Below, in pieces: positions 47,775-63,000 of a DNA stretch of 64,000 nucleotides. The notes beneath the pieces are model-generated. The model was not told the origin of the DNA. It was given only the letters and a program-made list of their open reading frames with translations, and made no database searches. Source of the DNA: Siphonodentalium dalli (Eukaryota; Mollusca; Scaphopoda; Gadilida; Siphonodentaliidae); assembly GCA_032622095.1 (NCBI GenBank), contig CP136062.1, forward strand, positions 156,234,875 through 156,298,874. Reading direction: 5' to 3'. A program made the position numbers and the translations under genes. Within the stretch, counting starts at the first letter, position 1. Each line of letters opens with the position of its first letter.

Positions 47775-49340
47775 AATAACAAATGCAGAAGGTTTTCGTG
47801 ACATTTGATCAAAACCAAGTACTAAGGAAATACCTCAGCATCAGTGGAACTTGGTGGAAGGTCAATTTTACGTTTTTTTTTAGTTGCCATATGAAAAGCG
47901 GATGATCGACAACTATCCTCGCAGCCGCCTCGGACTACCCACCGAATTAAGGTCGGGTCAAAGATTGGTACATAGCTGAATTGTGACCGGTTTAGATACT
48001 TCACATATCAGCCTATCGGTACCTCGCCATAATGAGACAGGCGTTAACAGTATATTATTGAAACATTTAAGTCACGAAGACGAAATTAATGGCACAACAC
48101 ACACGAACAACAACACACTACTAGACACCGGAAACAAAATACAGCAGACGGCAGAAATGTAATCTGAAACACTGTGAGGGACGTGACTAGCCGATTGATT
48201 GAGCCGGGTCAACTCAACCACCCGTCTTGAAGAGATGTGAGACCAAAGAGGACCATGAGCTAAGCCGTTACCACAGGTCGATGTCTCACTTGACACAGCT
48301 GCCCTAGTATCCCCAGAACTCCTGCACCACACATCAATGGGTGTACCCCTCTGCAAAAGTGGGCAACTTTAGGGATTCTTACCTCTGGCAGTGGGACAGT
48401 AAACACATTCTACCCGGGCCCACACGGGGAAATATTTCTTTATTATGATCAATTAGCAGCAAGCATTAGAAAAAAAACAGTGTTATGTTGAAATTAAAGA
48501 CAAGTCATGGATAGATGTCTGAAATATCAGAGCTCATGGAACTATGTATGATATGTCACTGATATGGACAGGAATGTCACCCCAAGAACCTCGGGTTGCA
48601 GTCCGTTCTGGGTAGGGCGACACATATCCGCGTTGCTCTCAAGCACCGGCGATAACGGCATACTGTACTTGCATATTTTCCCAAACACGTCTCGTGTTGC
48701 CCTCGTTTCCATCGATCACACTTACGCGACTATAGATATAAAGAACTATAGTTGACATTGCTATGTGGATTATGCATGGCGGCATGTTAATCGGCGTCAT
48801 TACTGTGGCATCATTGTAAAGTACACAAGAAATTGACAAAGCATAGTGAATTGTTTGATGATAACATAAGAGAGGATCGCAGTTCACGTCTAAGGTTTGG
48901 AGTCCTCTCTTAAGTGTTCAGTCTTTTAGAACCAAGAGCGTTTGGTGAGAAGATTTAATTGCACGATATTTGAAAGTAGAAATAATTCATCAAATTGCTC
49001 TCTTAAGTTTCACAATTAGTGTTTTCCTTTAAATTATATATATAATGTTCGAACTTGTGTCCCTGGTATGCAGTCAGCAACAAAACATGCTAAACAGATG
49101 GGTGAGGTACATGTGGTATTGGAATCCGGTGTATGATTTACAGCTGAAATGTGGGCATATAACTATATGTCAGTACATGTATATTAATAACCTCTATATA
49201 TTTTCGGCTTAGACAACGCGTTCGTATTATGTATGTTAGCTGAAATGCAGAATATTAACTTATCAGTACAAGGTTCCACCCCGTTTTTCACAACAAAGTA
49301 CCAAATTGTGTACACATGTGGATTGTCTTGTGACGGTCTT
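47775..49340 (+). repeat. 1.6-kb dispersed repeat, second member of copy B
   Basis: Equivalent of 9300-10910. It keeps the left part that copy A lost (47778-47998). It lacks about 220 bp around 48483 and about 39 bp around 48818 that copy A retains. Confidence 0.75.
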
Positions 49341-49782
49341 GTATATAATCCACACCAAACTGCTCAGTGCGATAATCAGGGGACACAGTATCTCTGTGCA
49401 CATGTCTGCTGATGATAATTAGCTGTACATTTCTGGTGACAACCCCTATTGCTTTACAACTATAATGGAACAGTGCAATTATTTTGTGAAATCGTGGATG
49501 GTGGCCAATAAACTGAAACTGATTAGTGACAAAACTGAAGAAATGTGAGTGTCTAATCTGGCATACGTAAAGAAAGTTAGCATATATGTTATGACTTTTG
49601 ATGACACTCAAGTTCACACTCCTACAAGCCACATATGCAAGGCAATATGCACTGAACTTCGGCGACATTGGAAAATGAGAAAATACATTCAAAACGACTC
49701 AATTTTTTAAAAACGTTAGTCATCTCTAAGTATCAGTCGACCTGACTACAACAATTCTATTTTAATTGGTGTACTATATAAT

Positions 49783-50130
49783 CAGGTATCTCAGCGTCTG
49801 CAGAAAACTGTTGCAAGGATAGTTCTCTGTCGTAGAAGATCTGACAACAGATGCAATCTGCAAGAATTACATTGGCTACCTGTAGCAGACATAATTCTGT
49901 ATATACGACGGGGAACTATCCTAGCATATATTCAATGGTATGAAACACGCGATCCGTGGAATATATCACTTCATTCTTCCACTGCCCTTCAAGTTTGTGG
50001 ACATTCAATGTTAGCCATCCTTGCGTACTTGCCTTGAGGGCTTATTGAAATGCTACTCTAGTGAGTAGTTTAAGAATACCAATGCTGATAAATAACTTTA
50101 GGAATAGCCATTAAATAAATAAATATTACA
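49783..50130 (+). pseudogene. CR1/L2-like LINE 3' end (copy B)
   Basis: Equivalent of 11347-11700 but less decayed. The frame reads through RLQKTVARIVLCRRRSDNR and NLQELHWLPVADIILY, with GAA where copy A has the TAA stop. It ends near 50047, and the tail (AATA)n is one unit shorter. This shows the ancestral reading. Confidence 0.75.
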
Positions 50131-50909
50131 CAAACATTTCTTGTAAAAAGTTGGCAAGTCTGATTTAAAAAGGTGATCCACACCGAGTGACCAGACATCT
50201 TACTAGCATAGCTGCGCTGAATGTGGGATCCCACATTTCATAAAACCAAGAGACAGTGAATATTATAATGCATTCTGGAGGACTATTGCCTACATGTCTC
50301 TGAATGGTGTAGAAACCTACCAAATTATAAAAAATACGTCTCTTGTGAGAGAGTTTCGACAGCCTGTGCACCATGCACGCCCGCATCACCGAAGTGAATT
50401 AAGTCACATTAACGTAGTAGATAATTATACAAATTATCGCGGTATATTTGCTTAAACATATGGTATATAATACCAATCTCATACTGGAAAGTATCATTTG
50501 TTACGTCTTGATTATCTAACCGAGGAACGGCAAGAGTTGATGCTTGAAATTAACACATGCTTCCAATAATAATTCATACTGGAATCGCAAAGGGAAATTA
50601 CTGTTTAAAGTTAAATAGCCCTAAATAAAACAAGCAAATATGATACAACTCGACATTCCGATTTTTTAGCACCAAATTGGGCACCACTATTTAGCAAATT
50701 CCCGCCACATTTATAGTTATATCCTTGATATAAGTACTTTAATGGTGTGGTTTATAGATACATGAGTGACGGATCGACGCCATTGGTGTCAGGGCGGGGG
50801 GGGGGGCACACATAATGACAACAACTATATTGTAGAATTCCACTAAACTTGTATGATATATTTATAATGTATAATGTATTCAAACGTTTGAGGCGCGGGT
50901 CCAGTGGAA

Positions 50910-51270
50910 TACATTATGGACATTCAATGTGAGTCATCCGAACTTGCCTTGAGGGCTGATTGAAATGCTACGCGGATGAGTCTTTATTCGTCTCCATGGT
51001 ATACTATGGACTTCTGTCGTACATCTCCATCAACCTTGTATAAAATGTTCTCAACGCCATGCTATAGGGAGTCTAATGGTTTAGTTTAACCATACGTCAG
51101 TCGATGTCATGGTTGGGGACCAAGGAAGGAACATGATACAAACTTCTTTGTCATCGATTGCCACCAGACGAATACATAATGGAATTTAGATTGTACATGG
51201 CATTTAGGGTATGATTTAAAGTTGGCAAAGTGCACCGTCGAAGTGAATGATGGACCCGAAGCTCTTTATA
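50910..51270 (+). repeat. Dispersed repeat, copy B member
   Basis: Equivalent of 12500-12870. It lacks about 30 bp at its left edge near 50917, so it begins directly at atggacattcaatgtgag. Confidence 0.65.
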
Positions 51271-52066
51271 ATGTGTTTTCACTGGGGCCCGAACCATTCA
51301 ATTGTATAAAGGTCACAACCTCACTATTACAGAACCAAATAAGTCCAATATGAACATATGTGGAAATTTAAGTCAGACATGAACCTATTTGTACGAGAAT
51401 ATGCTGGAAATGTATATGTAGGCGTCTATATGATATACTGCACTACATGGTGTACTTTAAAGTCACATGGCTGTATGCGCTCCGAAATACACCTAATAAT
51501 ATTCGCTGTAGATTTTTCCCGGTATCGAAATAGGTCGAGATATACTTCCATTTTACTGCAGTATAGTCCCAGACAGACGCATTGAACTCATACAAAATAT
51601 AACTTTGAAGACGGTGTTTGGGTGCTAAACAAACAACAGCCATGTCACGGCATGGCACATTAAAGATAATTCTGTGTTACGCTATTCCTGATATTGTAGA
51701 AATAAAGAGCGTTTGTTTCACTTCTGTGCGAAAAATTGAAAACAGCTGGAAGATGTATGTGACCATGGCAATTATTTATCAGAGCATATATATGATGCCG
51801 GAATATAAATAGTTCGTGTATCTGTCAACCTATATTATACCTCCTACTAAATTAGGCAGACAAATATTTGGAAGCTCGAATGAGCCATGTCCGTTTAACA
51901 TACTAAACACATGGTGCGTTCTAAATCAGGAATCGAAGTCGGATAAACCATATTGTAATACGACCTTGCCTAAACCTACACACAAGGCTCGTCCTGATTG
52001 GTCAGTATCCTGTATTCCCATGCAGACGCGGACCGTCCTTTTGTAGTACAATTCTAGATATTTTGA

Positions 52067-52093
52067 ATTGTACCACAAACAATGTGGTACAAT
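52067..52093. repeat. 11-bp inverted repeat with 5-bp loop (copy B)
   Basis: Same hairpin as 13667-13693, unchanged. Confidence 0.7.
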
Positions 52094-52433
52094 CAGTGAA
52101 ATGCTGCCAACGCCTCGAAATTTCAGAAGTCAAACCATACGGCCATTGGCTAATGTCATGCTAAAGACTGAAGAAAGAGACATATAATGACTAACTACTG
52201 TATTATACTGATTTTTAGTTAAGTTAGAACAAAAATAAGTCTTAAATGAATTTGTTTGCCACAAAAACAATGGAAAGGGTTCGTCGTTCAAAAGTGACGC
52301 TATGTTTCACTATCAGGTCTAAGAGAAGAATTGTTTGGTGGAAAATCATACCACGCAGAGCTAGAAACTGGGCTATTATATAACAGTTTGAACATATGTC
52401 ACTACAATTTCGACCAAAACATACAGTCGAATT

Positions 52434-52545
52434 ACACTGCGCATCGACGTGTATAGTATAATTTGACCACATACACTGATTGTACTACTCCGCTTCGCGT
52501 CGTCCTACAATCAGTTTCTTTGTGGCCGATGCGCAGTGTATTTAT
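52434..52545. mobile_element. Palindromic MITE-like element (copy B)
   Basis: Same element as 14043-14160. Copy B lost about 18 bp of the left arm (aagaaataaat region), so only acactgcgcatcg remains at 52434, opposite the full right arm 52527-52545. Confidence 0.55.
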
Positions 52546-53661
52546 GTCTTAAATAGATAAGACCAACATTTCTATAAAGTGTCGCACAATTAACTAAACG
52601 TATATAGTCATGTCCGTGATATTATGTATTCGTTTTAAAGTATAGTTTTCATACACATAAGAGTCGCCGATAGATAAAGGAATCGCTATATGGCTAGTTA
52701 GGTGTTTCAAAGTGGGCAGATAGGCGCCGTTGGGTATGAGGAGCAAGAAAACAACAGCATTTATTATAGGCATCAACATGATACTAATCGTGCGGCTTGA
52801 AGATAAAGATTTTCTGAATTGGGGTGGAGTTGATGCATTAAATTGATAAAGACGGAGTTACCGATATCAAAATGTTTGGTTAGTTTTTAAAGATCTACAG
52901 TCCGATTTAACACCAGATGGCCGAATTATCTGAGATTATGACCAGTTTACCGGGACAATGAAAAAGGAAAACTGAATTCAATTATCATCTGTTCTATGGC
53001 ACGAGCGTCGCGACAATTGACAAAGGCCTACACCAGGTTTACGCGTATACAATATCATCATTGGAAATGCTGTGTACTATATTCCATGTTTGGGCAACGG
53101 AATGATAGCTTCTCTTTATCAGAGACACTCTTTAACAGAGATCGCTGGAATATTGCTCAGTCGACAGAAATTGAAGTCGACATCTGACCATCGAAACCTC
53201 CCGCTAATGGACCCAATCATCTTTATTTTGTGAATCAACGTTATTGCTGAGTACTCAGTTGTGATATAGTCTGTAAGATTACTGTGGTAATAATCTTCTA
53301 TAACCGATGTCTATTACACGTTCATTTTGTGTTTACTTCTTGACACGGGTCGAATTAATGGTGTTAAACTAACGACAACAATGTGATTCAGGGTATATGA
53401 TCCATGTATAAGATTGACGTTGTATTATGCCAATTTGTGGAAAACATTAACTACCTTGACCAAATATATTCCTATCAAATGTCCCCATAAAATGTTCACG
53501 TCACTTTAACCTGGACAACGCCGGGTCACCATGCTAGTACTATATATAGCATGTAATAAAATGCGTAGGAGCTGTGAGGAACACACTACTCACGTGACTA
53601 TTTCTGGCAAGCAACGTTAGAATGTGATTATTTATTATAATTAGATGAGGATTCAGCGTCC

Positions 53662-53669
53662 TATATATA
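53662..53669 (+). promoter_or_regulatory. TATA box candidate of RGK gene B
   Basis: TATATATA, 113 bp before the ATG at 53775. It replaces TATAAAG of copy A (15267-15273). Confidence 0.45.
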
Positions 53670-53774
53670 GAGTCGTAGATAGGGACACCACTCATAACGC
53701 ATTTGCAACTCATCAGTTAATAAACCATCGCTGCACATTTATATCGCACCTTCGATATCCTGTAATTTGTCAAA

Positions 53775-54066
53775 ATGTCTCGTCAAAATTATAAAATTAA
53801 TGCTGAGGATCGTGACATGTACTCCTGTCGTTCGTTCAGCTTCACATCAAAAGGACTGAGCAACAAGGGGGATTCGATGCAATCTCTGAGTGACGTAAGC
53901 CTAACATCAAGTAGTGGCTGTTCTGACTTCTTTTACGCAGACGAATCGGTGCTAGACAAAGAATGCTGCCGTGTAGCTATCGTAGGTTCACATGGCGTTG
54001 GGAAGACGGCGCTGATACGACAATTTATGACGTCAGATTACGTTGGTGATGTTGACGATGTGGAAG
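53775..54066 (+). CDS. RGK gene B, exon 1
   Basis: Starts caaaATGt and ends GAAG|GTTGGT as in copy A, but is 33 bases shorter within the Ser-rich region. The P-loop is unchanged. Confidence 0.85.
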
Positions 54067-57000
54067 GTTGGTACCGTTAATTTATTTTGATTGTTTCAAG
54101 ATTCGAATGGGTACCTAATTAGTACCTAAGGTAATTTCCAGATAATATCAATGTCAAATATAACCAGAACGAGCCACTGGCTTTTTGTCTCTGGAAGTTA
54201 CATAATTATAATACATAATACATAACTTTGTTCAGCAAATTGAACGGCACCGATCTCCAGTACCGGGGCTGTATTCAAATCATATATTCCTTTCTTCAAA
54301 TCGTCCATTGATGAACTCGCGACTACAAAACCAGGTAAACTGTTCATGTTAGAAATTACACGTGAAAAACATATTTACGGATATCCTTTTTTAAGTATGT
54401 CCCTTGTAATTTGAGTTCATGTCCTCTGTTCCGTTTGTAATCAGCGAATACAAAATAATAACACCGGTCCGTGTTATACAAACCGTTCTGATATATAGAA
54501 ACCTCGATAAAATCGCCCCTAAATCGTATATTATTCATATATTTGAGTTTTACGATGCGTAAACCAGGCATAATAATAAACGCGATGTGTTGCATCCCAA
54601 AGGGATAATTACACTCACTTCATTTGCTGTAGTATTTTCCCCATCGATATCCAAATATTAAATGCTTTTAAATAGGGTAATTATATTGGTATGGGAATGG
54701 ACGTTGCATATTAAATTTCGCCACGACAACACAAGGCGTCGCGGCAACGTCACTACAAAGTTCCCAATATTTAACAATAGTTCACAGTTAATCTATGTGT
54801 GTATATAAGTGTATTACGGGTTGATAGTTTTCACTAAAATAACTATAATTATTAATCGACGTATCATAACAAAATGACAGATTTAATGGCATTTATCGTG
54901 TCCGACCAAAAACTGTTCGCAATATACAGATATGGTAAATGGACCAATATCATAGCAATTAGCCAGGCTGCTTAACAAGAGGTAAACAAATGTACGACAG
55001 ATTATAAGACATCACCATCGCGACGAGCACTGACCGAAATCGTGATTGTATGATGTAACCCTTGCTACACTAAAGCATCATTGAATAGTTGTGATCCCAA
55101 ATGAAATGTTCAGACAATAAGCTCAACAAACGACCATTGTCTTTGTTGAACTTATTATCTAGACGGTTCCATCAACAAATAGGTCTCCTTCTGCTATATT
55201 ATGTATCTGTCGTCTGCTTTTATCACATAACATGCCTCCAAACAAATAATAGACTATTCCAACATACCGTCGTGCGTGCGAGTGGGTTAATTTTGATCCT
55301 AAATATTCACATAGGTTCATATTGAACTAATTTGATGATGACATAATCCCATAGAGAGCTTATACGGTTATTATATGTCGCGTCGATGAAAGAGTGACAA
55401 AAGAATTCCAATATGGGCTTATTTATTATTGAAAGAGTCCCATAATGGACTGTTTTAGAACGCGCTTATATGTCCATATAGAGCATATATTGAGCCTATT
55501 TCGCACACAAAAACAAGCCCGTTATAAGCTTATTTTTCACGAGAACAGGCTGACTATTCATATGTACACTTTTCAACTGACTATGAAAATCCATTTAGTA
55601 TAGCAAGAGTTAATGCCCCTCACCCAAAGTTAACTTAGTTAAGTATAAAATATTGGAAACGTTTACAACATAGCTGTGACATTGACAGATAATTTTCCCG
55701 AGAATACGAAGCCGGTATATTATTACGTCATGAATTATCAACCAACATGTATCATACCTCCTTCCAAATTATGTTGACATAATTTGGTATCTCGAATGAG
55801 TCATTTGAGGACTTAAAATATTTGTCAAATTTTACTCTTCAGGTACCAAATCGCTTCTATAATAATATATAATTTCAGAAATCAAATAAATCATTACATA
55901 CATTATTGTTTTGGCCATATGAGAGGAAGCTTCATTAATTTTGTGTCACACTGTTGATTATATGATTTATTACATAGCACAGCCCCATATATTGCAATGA
56001 AGAATAAACCAGCCACATTTAGGCCAATACATTATTGCAGGATCACCGCATAACGATATATTAAGACATGTCTCCTCACACCTTAAAATATATCTAGTAG
56101 TAATTTTAATTTCCTAGGCAAATATTTTGACAAGAACATTACAATAACATTGAAAATGTCGACAAAAAAGCTTGGAAACACGGAAGATTTCTAACACAGT
56201 GTTTTTGGCCAAAAAAAAGAAGCTTGGCATCACAAATTATTAACATCGATATGGAGAATAACAGTGTCGGTAAGATGATGTCATGTTTTATATTGCTTGC
56301 TAATATTTCCAGTTCCGCTTTTTCTAGCTATGCTTCTGCTGTAACAGTGCTGCTCACAATTGGTATTCTGAAATTCGATTTGTTGTTTGCATTGTTTCAT
56401 TCGCTATATTCCAGAAGATGATGACGATAACATCAAACAGGTGTCTGTCATGTTAAATGGAGAACAAGTCTGGCAATGCTTTAACGAGGAACTAACAAAC
56501 CAGGTATGATCTAATCCATACCACGGACATTTTGCTCCTATTCACTGTCTAAAATATATTTCATGCTAGAAATTAAATATAATGACGGCCGGTACGACTA
56601 TATATATCTCGAGTTTGAAATTAATGATGTATTCATGTTTCCAAACCACCCGTAACTGGCATGGGGCTACAAATGTATTTACTTAAATTACACATTTCAA
56701 AGATAACATATAGCATATAATTTGTTTTTCAGTCGATGTATTCGCCTAGAATTACAATACTTAAGTTAAGAAATACGTTAGGATTACATATAGAATAAAG
56801 CTGAGTGTAAAATTTTCAAGAGTGGAATTGTGGTTTTAACCACGAGTCTTTTGGCGAGTTTTTAAAACCACAATTCCACTCGTGGTGACAATGTGGTACT
56901 GAGGGTGCTATATTCGAGGGGCACACTTACTCAATTTAAGATATTACAGAAGTAGTGGCACGGGTTACTGTTTATTTAGCAAGTGTCTAAACTCGAGGGA

Positions 57001-60000
57001 AATGTGCGGCCCAAGCAGCCCAACATATTTCTTGATTTATTTTAATTGTGATTTTGCGAAATAGTGAATTGGCATATACTAATAAATGACGCTTCCGCGT
57101 GCATCGTCTTGGTCGCTGCGGGACTTTCAACTCTTCCCAAAACCAGGATCTTTGTTTGTAATGTATGTCATTAAGTGCCTATTCGGGGTTCCAGTTACAA
57201 CAACAACAATAACAACATCCAACCTATGATTCATGGAAAAATGTTATTAAAAAGTTGATGTACATGATACAATCTAAACGCACAAATACGAAAACAAAGT
57301 TTTTTAAATGAGAACTTTACAAGAAATATTGTTGTCGCTCTGAAACTTCGAAACTATGCAATAACTGGATACACAATTCATTATCAAACAAGAGTATTTT
57401 ATTTGTCACGTCTCGTTCCGAAAATATCATTATACACACCATCTGATAACGCAGTTTATTCAGGGACGGGTGTGTAAATAAGGAGCACAATTAATTGAAA
57501 GATGACTGAAAGTTGAGCCCACAACACTTACACAATGTATGTATGCCTGGGTTGGGCACAGGCTAGAATTTCATATTTGACACATAAATCATTTTAATGT
57601 GGGCCGGTATCAAGGTTAAAAATGGTCACCACTCGGATTTCGAAAACAAATTTATTTCATGCAGATGACAAATTTTGAGAAGTGAGACCAGTATATGTAG
57701 CCACTGTTTCGCGGACATCGCTGCTACCTGATACGGGTGTGGTAAAAGTAAAATGAAACATTATTTTCAAAACTAACAAAACATGCTCTAATTATAACCA
57801 ACCTTTTCTCAATACACACACCACATCCCTTTTACCCCTACTGAACATTTGAAACCAGACTGTCACCATAATGGACGTGTCATTTCGTTTGTTTGCGATG
57901 GAGACCATATCTACACATTCTATGTATGATACTATGTATAATGATCGTTGACACGCCATGTACATGTATATTTTCAACCGCAATAAGCAATATTGGTTGC
58001 GGTTTAACGCCACGTGGATATTTTCCCCCATCATCTTTTGTTTGAAAAGGTCTAAAAAGCTATTACTATAAATTATTTAAGCTCACACTTCTTGAATCAG
58101 ATAATTTTAATGAAATTTCAGTCGTGCACTGTACCTTGCAGTGTGAATGTTAGCATTTCAGTTAAGATTAAAAGAGCATGATACCTTGAAGAAGTACATA
58201 TCATTTGAAGAATCATCAATGACGACATATACACATTGCTGTGGATAAAGGCGACATATGCCAATATGTACACAAGCAGAGTGGTATATATAACATGAAA
58301 TGTTCGTTCTAAGTCGGTAGATTTGCCGAAACATTGTTAGTGAGAATATTGTCAAATTGATGCGATGCCAAACACTCCTGCACGGTGATAAAATAAATTG
58401 GAGAATAATCTTTCTCACAGTATTTATAATTAACAGATAATATATCAAAACACATCATCATTATTATATATTAAATAAATGCAGTGAATATGGCGAAATA
58501 GTTTTCATTAGTTTATCGCCGATTGTTGCGTCCAGTATCGAGAAGTAAATATCTACATTTGAGCGAAGTTCAGATATTTTCTATGGAGTACTCACTATTT
58601 GCTTGACATTTTCGGCGATGTTAGTAGAATGACACATTCACCAAATTGGCATAGCGCCTGAATACTAACATATTAGTTTCACGTACCTGCACAGGATACC
58701 AATGGTGATATTTGCTGGTCTTGCAATGACTTGCATGTGACATTCCAGTTTCTGCATGTGTGGGTGCAGACATAAGACAGGGTGCATATCGAATCAACTT
58801 AACAAATAATAATTGTGATATTTAGAGAAGGGACACTCCAGTTTCAGCAGGGCCGGGTGTAAAATGATGGGGGCATCAAACCAGTGCACACTAACTATAA
58901 TATGAACCCTCAACACAATGCCTGGTTAGAGCACAGGTTTAGGATTTAAGATTTGGTTGCAGCATTATTATTTTATTGGGGATATAAATAGACAGAGTGG
59001 CATAGACCCATTAATATTATGTGACACAAACGACATTTTCGAGCATAACTGGAAGAACGCTATTTCCTAACTCCAACATCAAAACTGTTCTAAATACTCA
59101 CCATTGGGATTTTCAAAAACAAATTTGTTTTAATGCAGATGAAAACTTGTAGGTGGTAAAACGGCATCAGCGTCGGTGGCCACTGTTTTGCAGAAATCGG
59201 TACTACTGCGGGTGGGAGGCAACGTAGTCTGAAACACTATTTTTCAAAACTCAAAGAAACCCGATAAAGCTCACAAATTCATAACTAACATTCTCTCAAT
59301 ACACGTGTCATATCCAACGTGCCGGCAAACACTGGCACACTATTTAAAGAAATTTATCCCTATTGATAATTGGAAAATGTTGAGTGTCGCACCATTATCT
59401 AAATGAAAATCGTACAAGGATTTGTAGAAATTGGCCTGGAACCCTGAAAACATATTATAGTTTATTGATATTTAAAGTGACTTAAATGCGAGGGTTTATT
59501 ACGCTGTGATATTTTTGTCTTTTTTGGAGATAATGTTTTAGTTTTGCCACTTTCCTTCAATATCACGTCAAGATATGTCTCTTGTGCCTAAAACGACAGT
59601 AATCCGGAACCACACTAAGGGCGTCTTATTCTGTACAAGCTGGCGGTGTATGTCTTGGTCAAAAGCCATGACTAGTGCTTGATCAATCAATTGAACATAA
59701 TGCTCGATTATTCCTGGATGATAATTTACAAGATGCTGATGTTGAGAGGGGGTTCATCGGTCTTTGTCTTGAATAAATTTGTTCTGGATATTCCTCTCGT
59801 TATAACTATTAAAGTAGGCATTTCTACGTTGGCCTTAAGTGTTGTTATATGATGATTCAGTCGTTTCCTAGGATTGCCAAAACTGGAAATGACACTGAGA
59901 CACTGTTATTTGTATATATGTAAATGTTTAGACAATATGTAGTCGGTACGGGTGGGGCATGGAAAGTGTTTTGGACGTGTGCATATTTTATCCACTGCCC

Positions 60001-63000
60001 AGCTGCGTAGCGCTATTTGGTTATATTTAAAAATTGCTCGTTGCGAGGTGTGAATTGGGAGTCTGGCGGTGTAGAACCTTCACAAATGGCGGGGCAACAT
60101 GTGTCGTATATACTGATTTGTAATTGGTGGAAGAAATTAATCTATTTACCCGCATGCTGATAAAACAAATTCTTTAAATACAAATTTGTTGAAAATAATC
60201 AAGGATTTTGATTTGAGTTGCCTGCTCCTATAAATTTTATCTAGACTAATGGCATTGAAATATTATATTGTGAGAAATTTACCAACACTGACTGATATGC
60301 CAAGCACCAGAACAACATGTATGGCATTGTTGATTAGACACCATCAATTGAACAGGGATTAAACAAAGATGGTGGAAAAAGAGTCATGGGCAATTTTAGA
60401 ATCTGGATATACAGCATTTCTCTACGATGTACAACTCAACTTGAGCAACCTGGGTATATGCTGCTCAACTTTAAACAACTATGATACTACCGTATACTAT
60501 ATGCACCGTTTGGTGGAAATCGACTCGTCCGACGACCAGTAAAACCAATTTAATTAAACAGTGGTGGTGTAGAAAGTGGGGGTGACTGAACATAGCTGCT
60601 GTTATGACAAATTCATATTAACATACGAACATGTCACTGAATATAGTTGGGTGTCACGACCTTAGGAAAACATCAAATTTGAATCTCTGAAAGATGACAA
60701 TAACTCTAACCACAACTCTAACCGGAACGAGACCTCAATCCTAACCCGAACCGGTATGGGACGGTAACCTAACACTAACGAGGACGGAACCGTACCATAA
60801 CACAAACCGAGACGGGACCATAAACTGATCCGTAACTCTAACAGGGGCACGATGGGACCTTGAGCATAATCCTAACCGGGACGGGACCTTCGTCCGGGGC
60901 GGAACAATCGGAACCGAACCATAACTCTAACCATAACTCGGGGCAAACATCAAATTTGAATCCCTGGAAGATGACGTGGGGCAGATCAAAATAATGATTT
61001 CCAAACATGACAATAAAGAGACAGTTTCAACATCTGTTTATATTACATGAGTTTAATCCGTAACATGATACGGACATATACGTTCAGAAGAGATATCCGT
61101 CATGGCTACTGGTTGAGGTGGTTACTTCAAATAAACGAGATAAATCACTACCATGACTAATCTACGATATGAGCAACACATTGAATCCTGATAATAAAGG
61201 AATATGAGAACGGTAACATGGGAATATGGACAGCGAGGTGTTATCCTGTACTCAGGTAAGATTTAATCTATTAAGTAATGCGGACCTATGTTGACATTTC
61301 TGCTGAAATGTTATTTCAATGAATTATGTTTTAGGAGACTACTTACCAACACCAAACTACCACATTAAGTTCGAACTGATTTATGATAATATATTCCATG
61401 CACAGGGACAATTATTCAAAACATTACTATTTATGGTTTTGCGCAATCATTCCGAAACTCGTTCTGTAGGTTGTGTATGTGACTAGTTCGTATCTATAGT
61501 AAAATATATAAGTTTACTGAACCGATTCGATAGTGTTTCGTGTAATGTTGTCGTTGGTAGCTATATAATATTATACAGATAAATACCATTGTTGGAAGGT
61601 TATACAATACAGTTCTAGTTTGATGTAAGCAAATCACTCAACAAAAATATTTCCATGATGTTGAGTTGTTAACTTATTACACACTATAACAATAATTTAA
61701 GTTCGCTGGAAAATCAGGTTACTCAATGAGGACGCCTACAACTGTAAGAGTTTACGCTTACCTGGTTGTTCTCCCTTTTACAGAATATGGTCCCAACTCA
61801 TGACTGCGAAATCTACGTAGTTGTCTACTCGCGAGGAGACCGGAAGTCCTTCCGCCACGCAATTGACATCCTGTTCCATTTGCGCCGAGTGAGCAAAGTC
61901 ACCAAGCCCATCATTTTGGTGGAGAACAAGTGCGATCTTGTCCGGACAAAGGTCACCGCCGCCGGAGGTGAGTACCGTGTCTTTGCCAAACACTGAATTA
62001 CTAGTAGTTTCCGAATGAAATGTTCAGATAAGTTCTACAACCGGCCAGTGTAGAACCTATTGTCTGAACATTATATATAGGTATGTCTCATCTGCACTTG
62101 TATTATCTGTTCGTCTGTCGTCTGCTAATAATATGTCATTCCAATATATACTGTTATACCTGATGGGAGAAACTATTTTGTGATGACATGGTTAACATCT
62201 TCATGGACAGTTTATTACATATATTATTGCAAATGTTCTAGCAATGGGTCAATATCTTCAAAAGTTTAAATATGTTCACTAGACGCACAAAACACTTAAA
62301 TATACTTTACCTAGATCCAGCTATGTATGGCCCATCTCCAACTCTCTTCAATAGAATATATGCAATAAATTAATGAATTTGAGTCGTCGTGCATGAGTGA
62401 AAAAAACAGTAAGTTAGTCTATTACATCGCCCATGAAGAGTATGTACTGTTGCAAAGGGAGATAAATCATGAGTCAGAAATAAGCTAAATGTTTTTGAGC
62501 AGAAATAACAAATCTAAATTAAATTGAACGTGAGTTGAATCATTGTGAACATCTACAGTACACCGGTTTATCACATAATTAACCGTTAAACCCGTCCCAA
62601 TGTTTTAGTAAGACTCACGTGCATTATCGCTGCGCGCAGTGACGTACGGGCTTAGATCAATGGTGTCGAAGCCAATTCGGGGACTTTATTATTATGTTAA
62701 ACATAATGTAATTACGATATTCGATTTGTGTTGCGTTATTTAGTGTTGGGTGTAAGATAACATGGTTGATACGGGTTGTTGACAAAATTGTTCAACATGA
62801 AAAGACACATTTGAAATTAAATATATTCGCTCTTGAATGTGCCTTTACATCATATTTGGTTGTGATAAGGAACCCAATATTAATTTTGTTAACCCCAGCC
62901 TTTTCGATGTCGTTTTTCCTCGCTTATGTGTGACTGTGATAAAATGGATCTTAAATTCGTCGCATTTCTATGCGAATTGTATTATCATCTTCCAATAAAT